Shown: in pieces, positions 1 through 3,941 of the stretch | Layout of the letters: every line of letters begins with the position of its first letter | Position numbering within the stretch: the stretch's first letter is position 1 | NCBI GenBank assembly: GCA_036676455.1 | Contig: JAKFCW010000062.1 | Location: 1-6,761, forward strand | DNA from: UBA4093 sp036676455 | GTDB lineage: Bacteria > Cyanobacteriota > Sericytochromatia > S15B-MN24 > UBA4093 | Direction: 5' to 3' | DNA: 6,761 bases | Made by a program: the position numbers and the translations under genes | The notes under the pieces: model-generated | What the model saw: only the letters and a program-made list of their open reading frames with translations | Told to the model about the DNA's origin: nothing | The model's database searches: none

Positions 1-123
1 ACCCAGTTCCACCCCGGCGACGGCGTGGGCATCGGCAAGGACTACACCATCTTCGCCACCGTCGAAGGCCGCGTGCAGTTCGAGCGCTACGGCGCCGACC
101 GCCAGAAGATCTCGGTCCGCTAG
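1..123 (+). CDS. rpmA: Ribosomal protein bL27, C-terminal part (5' end outside window)
   Basis: Frame 1 reads 40 codons to a TAG stop. The peptide begins TQFHPGDGVGIGKDYTIFA and ends FERYGADRQKISVR. This matches the conserved C-terminal half of bL27 (family wording: FHPG..VG.GKD.T.FA...G.V.FER.GRDRKKVSV). bL27 is a 50S subunit protein whose N-terminal tail reaches towards the peptidyl-transferase centre; that tail lies upstream of this window. The end of the protein looks normal, with no extension or break. rpmA usually follows rplU in bacteria, but this cannot be checked here. No strong terminator with a T-run follows; only a modest hairpin at 137-158 is seen before the tRNA-Ser promoter. 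Confidence 0.95.
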   Translation, partial: TQFHPGDGVGIGKDYTIFATVEGRVQFERYGADRQKISVR

Positions 124-136
124 GATCGACAGGGAA

Positions 137-158
137 CCCCCGGCTCCAACGTCGGGGG
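137..158 (+). terminator. Weak hairpin after rpmA, possible terminator
   Basis: CCCCCG (137-142) can pair with CGGGGG (153-158) around a 10-nt loop, 13 nt after the rpmA stop. No T-tract follows, so it is at best a weak intrinsic terminator or an mRNA 3'-end stabiliser. It is the only candidate between rpmA and the tRNA-Ser promoter. Confidence 0.35.
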
Positions 159-172
159 ATCCTGACGAGGAC

Positions 173-201
173 TAGACACCCGCCTGGCCGGGTGATAGAC
201 T
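173..201 (+). promoter_or_regulatory. Putative sigma70-type promoter of tRNA-Ser
   Basis: A -35-like TAGACA (173-178, 5 of 6 to TTGACA) is separated by 17 nt from a -10-like TAGACT (196-201, 4 of 6). A TG at 193-194 sits at the extended -10 position. Transcription would start near 208, about 34 nt before the tRNA. The short leader can form a 7-bp GC hairpin, 208-214 with 229-235. The spacing is ideal and the position makes sense; the -10 is imperfect. Confidence 0.55.
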
Positions 202-241
202 CGAAATCGCGCCGCCGCGCTCAGCGCCCGGCGCGCCACTC

Positions 242-331
242 GGGGAGATGCTAGAGTGGTTGAATAGGCATTCCTGGAAAGAATGTAGGCCGTGTCAAAC
301 GGTCTCGGGGGTTCGAATCCCCCTCTCCCCG
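242..331 (+). tRNA. tRNA-Ser (anticodon GGA)
   Basis: This is a complete class II tRNA. The acceptor stem GGGGAGA (242-248) pairs with TCTCCCC (324-330), with discriminator G331 as expected for serine. The D stem is CTA (251-253) with TAG (265-267). The anticodon stem CATTC (269-273) and GAATG (281-285) encloses the loop CTGGAAA, giving anticodon GGA at 276-278, which reads UCC and UCU. A long variable arm (286-306, stem GGCCG with CGGTC) is typical of serine tRNAs. The T stem GGGGG (307-311) and CCCCC (319-323) encloses TTCGAAT. CCA is not encoded (CTC follows), so the tail must be added enzymatically. Confidence 0.97.
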
Positions 332-343
332 CTCCTTGAGCCC

Positions 344-391
344 CTCACCCAACCTCCCCCGAACGGGGTCCTCGTGATGAGGTTGCGTGAG
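344..391 (+). other. Structured spacer between tRNA-Ser and the phosphorylase gene
   Basis: The segment 344-356 pairs with 379-391 in a 13-position stem with a single C-C mismatch (C349/C386). Inside it, CCCC (357-360) and GGGG (365-368) form a small GAAC-capped hairpin. No T-run follows, so it is not a classical terminator. It sits 12 nt after the tRNA and 54 nt before the coding start, and may act as an RNA-processing site, a stabiliser of the mRNA 5' end or a weak attenuator. I see no promoter between the tRNA and the gene. Confidence 0.5.
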
Positions 392-445
392 TCGCTCTCC
401 TTCCTCTTGGCCCCCGACCCCTTGAAACGGAGGAAGCCCCCACCC

Positions 446-1297
446 ATGGCCACCACGACCACCCTTCCCGCTGCCGTTCTCGAGCAGCGCTCTCGTCTTG
501 CTGAGACCACCCGCTTCCTGCAGGAGCGCGCTTCCGTCAAGCCGCGGATCGCCGTCATCCTCGGATCCGGACTCGGCGAGCTCGCCCATGACGTCGAGGA
601 CGCCGTGGTCATCCCCTACTCCGAGATCCCTCACTTCCCCGTCTCCACCGCCCCCGGCCACGCCGGCAACCTGGTCTTCGGTCGCCTCGGCGGCCAGGAC
701 GTCGTCCTCATGCAGGGCCGCTTCCACGGCTACGAGGGCTACGCGCCCCAGCAGACCACCTACCCGGTCCGCGTCTTCCGCGCCCTCGGCGTCGAAACCC
801 TGCTCGTCACCTGTGCCACCGGCGGCCTCAACCCCGCCTTCAAGGCCGGGGACATCATGCTCATCACCGACCACATCAACCTCACCGGCACCAACCCCCT
901 GATCGGAGCCAACGACCCCGACATGGGCGCGCGCTTCCCGGTCATGTTCGATGCCTACAAGGCTGAGCTGCGGGCGATCGCCCAAACCGTCGCCAAGGGC
1001 CAGGGTTTCACCCTCCAGGAAGGCGTCTACGCCGGCATCCCCGGTCCTGCCTTCTTCACCGAGGCGGAAGTCCGCCACCTGATCACCATCGGCGCCGATG
1101 CGATCGGCATGTCCACCGTCCACGAGACCATCGCGGCCGTGCACGGCGGCATGAAGGTCCTGGGTATCGGTATGATCTCGGACATGGCTAACCCGGACCT
1201 CGGCGGCCACGCCACCGAGACCGAGATCCTGGATACCGTGAAGAAGACCTCGGGCCGCTTCCGCGAGCTCGTTCAGGGCATTCTCGTCGCGCTGTAA
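446..1297 (+). CDS. Purine nucleoside phosphorylase, trimeric (PNP/MTAP) family
   Basis: The protein has 283 aa, the usual length for trimeric purine nucleoside phosphorylases. These cytosolic salvage enzymes split purine (deoxy)nucleosides with phosphate into base and (deoxy)ribose-1-phosphate. Family motifs appear in order: GSGLG (40-44, phosphate loop), GHAGNLVFG (71-79), MQGRFHGYEGY (89-99), GGLNPAFKAGDIM (126-138), DHINLTGTNPL (142-152), GPAFFTEAEVR (200-210) and GADAIGMSTVHE (216-227). The ATG at 446 was chosen because family homology begins just after it and GGAGGA (429-434) lies 11 nt upstream. The frame stays open further back into the tRNA, where earlier starts make no sense. Two base-pocket positions are unusual: Phe204 where 6-oxopurine enzymes have Glu (human E201), and Asp246 where they have Asn (human N243). 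Preference for 6-aminopurines such as adenosine is therefore possible, so I give no symbol. The gene probably shares a transcript with tRNA-Ser and ends in the hairpin at 1338-1369. Confidence 0.93.
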   Translation: MATTTTLPAAVLEQRSRLAETTRFLQERASVKPRIAVILGSGLGELAHDVEDAVVIPYSEIPHFPVSTAPGHAGNLVFGRLGGQDVVLMQGRFHGYEGYAPQQTTYPVRVFRALGVETLLVTCATGGLNPAFKAGDIMLITDHINLTGTNPLIGANDPDMGARFPVMFDAYKAELRAIAQTVAKGQGFTLQEGVYAGIPGPAFFTEAEVRHLITIGADAIGMSTVHETIAAVHGGMKVLGIGMISDMANPDLGGHATETEILDTVKKTSGRFRELVQGILVAL

Positions 1298-1337
1298 CAC
1301 CAGCTCTTAGCTGTCAGCCGTAGGCGCTGATCGCTCG

Positions 1338-1373
1338 CGAGGGTCTCAAGGTTCGCCTTGAGACCCTCGTTCT
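1338..1373 (+). terminator. Strong hairpin terminator after the phosphorylase gene
   Basis: A perfect 14-bp stem (1338-1351 with 1356-1369) is closed by a TTCG tetraloop, a very stable RNA hairpin. It starts 40 nt after the stop codon. The following T-run is short and mixed (TTCTC). The 3' arm contains TTGAGA (1358-1363), a -35-like word, so terminator and downstream promoter may share sequence. Confidence 0.85.
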
Positions 1374-1383
1374 CGTGATGGGG

Positions 1384-1389
1384 TATAAT
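1384..1389 (+). promoter_or_regulatory. Consensus -10 box, putative promoter of the AI-2E family gene
   Basis: TATAAT (1384-1389) is a perfect -10 hexamer, rare in this GC-rich DNA, 15 nt after the terminator stem. The best -35-like word is TTGAGA (1358-1363), but its spacer would be 20 nt, longer than the usual 16-18. No TG extension precedes the -10. The mRNA would start near 1396, leaving a leader of about 105 nt. That leader contains a 7-bp hairpin (GCAGCCT 1414-1420 with AGGCTGC 1437-1443) and two copies of TGCCTCCCC (1441-1449 and 1458-1466). Confidence 0.55.
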
Positions 1390-1500
1390 GCGTACGACCA
1401 GCCGCAGGCGCCAGCAGCCTCGCTCACGCCGTTTGCAGGCTGCCTCCCCTGAAATCTTGCCTCCCCCCCGCTAGGGGCCGTGCCGCCCCGGAGACCTCGC

Positions 1501-2646
1501 ATGGATTTGACCCCCCGTACCAAGAAGATCATCGCCGTCGTGGCGGGAATCGCCCTCCTCTACTTCCTCTGGGCCATCCATCACGTCCTCTTGCCCTTCC
1601 TCGTGGCCTTCCTGCTCGTCTACCTGCTGAATCCCCTGGTCGACTGGCTCTCCGAGGTCCGCGCCACCGGCGTCCGCCTGGGCCGCCTCGAGTTGAACGT
1701 CTCGCTCGGCCGCAAGGGAGCGGTCGCGATCGTCTTCGTCGCCTTCTTCGGCCTCTTGACCGTGGGCGGCCTCTTCGTGGTCCCGCAACTTTACGCGGAA
1801 GGCGCTCGCATCGCGCGCGAGCTGCCCCAGACCATCCACACGTTCGAGGCCGAGACCCTGCCGATCTACGTCGACAAGGCCCAGGGGCTGCTGAACTCGT
1901 ACGGGGTTCCCTTGGATGCTGAGCGGATTCTCAAGGACTCCCTGGGAAGCTTCGCCAACATCGGCGAGGGGCAGACCGCGGGCTTCGTGAAGCAGGTTCA
2001 GGGCATGCTGAAGGGGGTTTTCGACACCATCATCTCGGTGGTCCTGGTCTTCATGCTCACGCTCTTCCTGCTGCTGGACTGGCCGCACATCAAGAAGCGG
2101 ATCCTGAACATGGTTCCCGAACGCCACCGCCACACGGTCCTGGCCATCGGCCGCGACATCGACCGCGGCCTCAACGGCGCCATCCGGGGGCAGCTGCTGG
2201 TTTGCCTCATCAACGGCGTGCTCACCACCCTGGGGTTGATGATCCTGCAGGTGAAGTACGCCGTGACCATCGGGCTGATCGCAGGCGTCTTCAGCATGAT
2301 TCCCATCTTCGGGACGGTCATCAGCACCGTTCCCGCCGTGCTGATCGCGCTGACTCAGTCCTGGTTCGTGGCGCTGCAGGTGGTCGGCATGATCGCGCTG
2401 ATCCACCTGATCGAGGCCAACTTCTTGAACCCCAAGGTGCTGGGGCATAACGCCGAGATTCACCCGGTCCTGGTCATCTTCGCCCTGCTCATCGGCGAGC
2501 ATTACGGCGGAGCCATCGGGCTGATCTTCGCCGTCCCGGTGGCGGCGATCGTCCGGGCGTTGCTGACGTTCGGTTATCGTTTGATTCGCGGGCAGCTACC
2601 CGTGAGCGCGCACGCTGAGGACCGTGACGTCCGAGTGCTCTCGTAG
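1501..2646 (+). CDS. AI-2E family (PerM/TqsA-like) membrane transporter
   Basis: The protein has 381 aa and the layout of the AI-2E exporter family (PF01594). Two closely spaced hydrophobic helices lie at about 8-50, ending in LLNPLVDWL, and a third at about 73-97. A long amphipathic soluble stretch follows (about 98-170), then a helix at about 173-193 ending in LLLDW. A C-terminal block of several membrane segments starts near 220. Family signatures include IPIFGTVIS (about 263-271), LNPKVLGHNAEIHPV (about 312-326) and AIGLIFAVPVAAI near the end. Family members have been linked to autoinducer-2 export, Na+/H+ antiport and other transport, so the substrate cannot be told from sequence. The ATG at 1501 is preferred to an in-frame GTG at 1480 because GGAGA (1490-1494) lies 6 nt upstream. 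The last 51 bp overlap the convergent HD-GYP gene. Confidence 0.9.
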   Translation: MDLTPRTKKIIAVVAGIALLYFLWAIHHVLLPFLVAFLLVYLLNPLVDWLSEVRATGVRLGRLELNVSLGRKGAVAIVFVAFFGLLTVGGLFVVPQLYAEGARIARELPQTIHTFEAETLPIYVDKAQGLLNSYGVPLDAERILKDSLGSFANIGEGQTAGFVKQVQGMLKGVFDTIISVVLVFMLTLFLLLDWPHIKKRILNMVPERHRHTVLAIGRDIDRGLNGAIRGQLLVCLINGVLTTLGLMILQVKYAVTIGLIAGVFSMIPIFGTVISTVPAVLIALTQSWFVALQVVGMIALIHLIEANFLNPKVLGHNAEIHPVLVIFALLIGEHYGGAIGLIFAVPVAAIVRALLTFGYRLIRGQLPVSAHAEDRDVRVLS

Positions 2647-3684
2647 GTCGAGCGCGTAGGGTCGGGGGACGACGACGCCCTCCGACTCGAAGACGATGTG
2701 GACGATCGGCCGCATCGGGACCGTGCGATCCAGACCGCTGACGAAGCCTTCCGCGCGGTTGCTCAGGGAAACGAAGCTGCCCAGTGGGTACGGCACCAGC
2801 AGCTTGATGAAGGTGTCCACCATCTGCGGGTTGAAGAGCGTCCCGCCCGCCGCCATGAGGAACTCGATCACCTCGCTGGGGGCGATCGGCTGGTCGTCGA
2901 TGCGCATGTGCGAGAGGTTGTCGTAGGCGTTGACGATGGCGGCGATCTGCGCGAACTCGTGGATGTCGTTGCCCGCCAGCCCCGAGGGGAAGCCGAGTCC
3001 GTCCCAGCGCTCGTGGTGCTGGAGCGTCACGATCTTGCTCGGCGCGCCGAGCGCCCGGCCGAGCTGGCGCAGCATGTCGAAGCCGGCCCGCGCATGGGTC
3101 TGGTAGACCCCGTCGTCCACCGGCAGCATGCTCGTGTGAAGGGTGGCGGACTCGGGCGGCAGCAGCGATTTCCCGATGTCATGGGTCAGCAGGCCGATCG
3201 CAAGATCCGTGAGCTTGCCGTAGTTGAACTGCAGCTTCTGGGCCAGTGCCAGCCCGAGCACGGTCACGTTGACCGAGTGCGCGAAGAGGTAGGAGTTCTG
3301 GGTGCGCATCTCCGTGAGCTGGAGGTTCAGCTCCTTGTTGCCGACCAGATCGTTCACGATGGAGGTCGCCGCGTTGTAGAGGATGCGACGGCCAGTCCAG
3401 TCCTGGTCGAGCTTGCGGTTGGGCGTGCGGAAGGTCCGGAAGGCCTCGCGCACGGAGCCGATGGCCTCCGAGCGGGTGCGCTCGGAGATGGGCTCGCGGA
3501 GTTCCACCGTGGGGACCGCGGGATCCTCGACGTAGACCACCTCGTAGCCATAACGCTTGAGGGTGTCCAGGTAGGCTCCGGTCAGGGTCGTGCCCCGTTG
3601 GAGCAGGATCCGGCCATCCTCCGCGAAGATGGTGCGGCCGAGTTTCATGTCGGCTTTGACGTTCTCGATGCGCAGTAGTCTCAC
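2596..3684 (-). CDS. HD-GYP domain protein (putative cyclic-di-GMP phosphodiesterase, altered metal site)
   Basis: The protein has 362 aa and no membrane segment. Residues 1-55 form the small N-terminal domain often seen before HD-GYP domains (MKLGRTIFAEDGRILLQRG, then YGYEVVYVED). The HD-GYP domain spans about 125-290, with H136, HDIGK (168-172), H197, HHERWDGLGFP (223-233), GLAGNDI and YDNL (254-257). A C-terminal tail (about 298-362, YPLGSFVSLSNR then RPIVHIV) is common in stand-alone proteins of this type. HD-GYP enzymes hydrolyse cyclic-di-GMP to pGpG or GMP using a bi- or tri-metal site. Here GYP reads GFP, the usual ARI reads AQI, and the final Asp of the H...HD...D signature is Asn252, so activity is uncertain and a binding-only role is possible. 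The start is GTG (3684-3682) with no clear Shine-Dalgarno; a -10-like box 7 nt upstream suggests a leaderless mRNA. No input domain such as REC or PAS is present. Confidence 0.9.
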   Translation of the reverse strand: MRLLRIENVKADMKLGRTIFAEDGRILLQRGTTLTGAYLDTLKRYGYEVVYVEDPAVPTVELREPISERTRSEAIGSVREAFRTFRTPNRKLDQDWTGRRILYNAATSIVNDLVGNKELNLQLTEMRTQNSYLFAHSVNVTVLGLALAQKLQFNYGKLTDLAIGLLTHDIGKSLLPPESATLHTSMLPVDDGVYQTHARAGFDMLRQLGRALGAPSKIVTLQHHERWDGLGFPSGLAGNDIHEFAQIAAIVNAYDNLSHMRIDDQPIAPSEVIEFLMAAGGTLFNPQMVDTFIKLLVPYPLGSFVSLSNRAEGFVSGLDRTVPMRPIVHIVFESEGVVVPRPYALDLREHSDVTVLSVRAHG

Positions 3685-3686
3685 GC

Positions 3687-3745
3687 CAAGGGTTATACCC
3701 TTGCCCGCTTGCCTGCAAACCCTTTGAAATATGAAGATTAAGGGT
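3687..3745. promoter_or_regulatory. Four AAGGGT half-sites in the divergent control region, putative operator
   Basis: The hexamer AAGGGT or its complement occurs four times in 58 bp: 3688-3693 (+), 3697-3702 (-), 3719-3724 (-) and 3740-3745 (+). The first two form a palindrome with 7-bp arms, CAAGGGT-TAT-ACCCTTG (3687-3703), which covers the -10 of the HD-GYP promoter and abuts its start codon. The third touches that promoter's -35, and the fourth lies 2 bp before the tRNA-Met -35. Spacings of 22 and 21 bp between the last three sites are close to two helical turns. Binding of a regulator is inferred. Confidence 0.4.
3692..3719 (-). promoter_or_regulatory. Putative promoter of the HD-GYP gene, giving a leaderless mRNA
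   Basis: Read on the minus strand, TTTGCA (3719-3714, 4 of 6 to TTGACA), a 16-nt spacer and TATAAC (3697-3692, 5 of 6 to TATAAT) form a plausible sigma70-type promoter. Only 7 nt separate the -10 from the GTG start codon, so transcription would begin at or next to the start codon. This fits the absence of a ribosome-binding site. The -10 lies inside a 17-bp palindrome. Confidence 0.5.
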
Positions 3746-3747
3746 GC

Positions 3748-3775
3748 TTGACGGACGCGTTCAGTTTGCTATAAT
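3748..3775 (+). promoter_or_regulatory. Promoter of tRNA-Met
   Basis: TTGACG (3748-3753, 5 of 6 to the -35 consensus) and a perfect TATAAT (3770-3775) are separated by 16 nt. Transcription would start near 3782, about 15 nt before the tRNA. This is the best sigma70-type promoter in the window and fits a stable RNA gene. It may also serve tilS by readthrough. Confidence 0.8.
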
Positions 3776-3796
3776 GGTTTCCGCTTCGAGACATTC

Positions 3797-3869
3797 GGCA
3801 CTGTCGCCAAGTGGTTAAGGCAAGCGGTTCATACCCGCTCATCCGCTGGTTCAAATCCAGCCAGTGCCA
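3797..3869 (+). tRNA. tRNA with CAU anticodon, most likely elongator tRNA-Met
   Basis: This is a complete 73-nt cloverleaf. The acceptor stem GGCACTG (3797-3803) pairs with CAGTGCC (3862-3868), with discriminator A3869. The D stem is GCC with GGC. The anticodon stem AGCGG (3823-3827) and CCGCT (3835-3839) encloses TTCATAC, giving anticodon CAT at 3830-3832. The T stem GCTGG (3845-3849) and CCAGC (3857-3861) encloses TTCAAAT. CCA is not encoded. It is not an initiator: the 1-72 pair is G-C and the anticodon stem lacks the three G-C pairs. U32 and C38 in the loop resemble Gram-positive elongator tRNA-Met, whereas tRNA-Ile2 usually has C32 and A38. However, a CAU tRNA next to tilS could be the Ile2 substrate of that enzyme, so the amino acid is not fully settled. 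Confidence 0.95.
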
Positions 3870-3875
3870 CTCCTT

Positions 3876-3907
3876 AAACGACGCCCGGCCCACGCCGGGC
3901 GTCGTTT
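3876..3907 (+). terminator. Hairpin terminator between tRNA-Met and tilS
   Basis: A perfect 14-bp stem (3876-3889 with 3894-3907) with a CCAC loop begins 7 nt after the tRNA. The only T-run is the TTT that closes the stem, so termination may be incomplete. Only 34 nt remain between the hairpin and the tilS start. A TCTAAT (3912-3917) resembles a -10 but has no -35 at a proper distance. Confidence 0.75.
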
Positions 3908-3941
3908 GCTATCTAATACCTTCCCCGAGGGGGTGTTCCAG

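Noticed and set aside
248..445. In-frame upstream extension of the phosphorylase gene, including an ATG at 377
   Set aside because: The extension runs through tRNA-Ser and the spacer hairpin and has no family similarity. The ATG at 446 has a Shine-Dalgarno and the correct protein length.
251..1300. Long minus-strand open frame opposite the phosphorylase gene
   Set aside because: Its composition (Asp, Gly, Val and Glu rich) is the mirror of GC-rich coding DNA, and the plus strand clearly encodes the enzyme and a tRNA.
1441..1466. Two copies of TGCCTCCCC as a possible regulatory repeat
   Set aside because: Short, C-rich and only two copies; easily explained by base composition in a leader region.
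1480..1500. GTG start at 1480 for the AI-2E family gene
   Set aside because: It adds only seven Pro/Arg-rich residues and would bury the GGAGA ribosome-binding site inside the coding region.
1471..2502. Long minus-strand open frame opposite the AI-2E family gene
   Set aside because: Its product is a Gln/Asp/His-rich low-complexity mirror of the real hydrophobic protein, with no domain.
2698..3678. Long plus-strand open frame opposite the HD-GYP gene
   Set aside because: The HD-GYP motifs on the minus strand are unmistakable; the plus-strand product has no recognisable motif.
3797..3869. Initiator tRNA-fMet
   Set aside because: Base pair 1-72 is G-C rather than a mismatch, and the anticodon stem lacks the three consecutive G-C pairs of initiators.
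3864..3941. Upstream start for tilS inside the tRNA-Met 3' end
   Set aside because: It would require translating through the tRNA acceptor stem and the terminator. The ATG at 3942 has a good ribosome-binding site and matches the family start.
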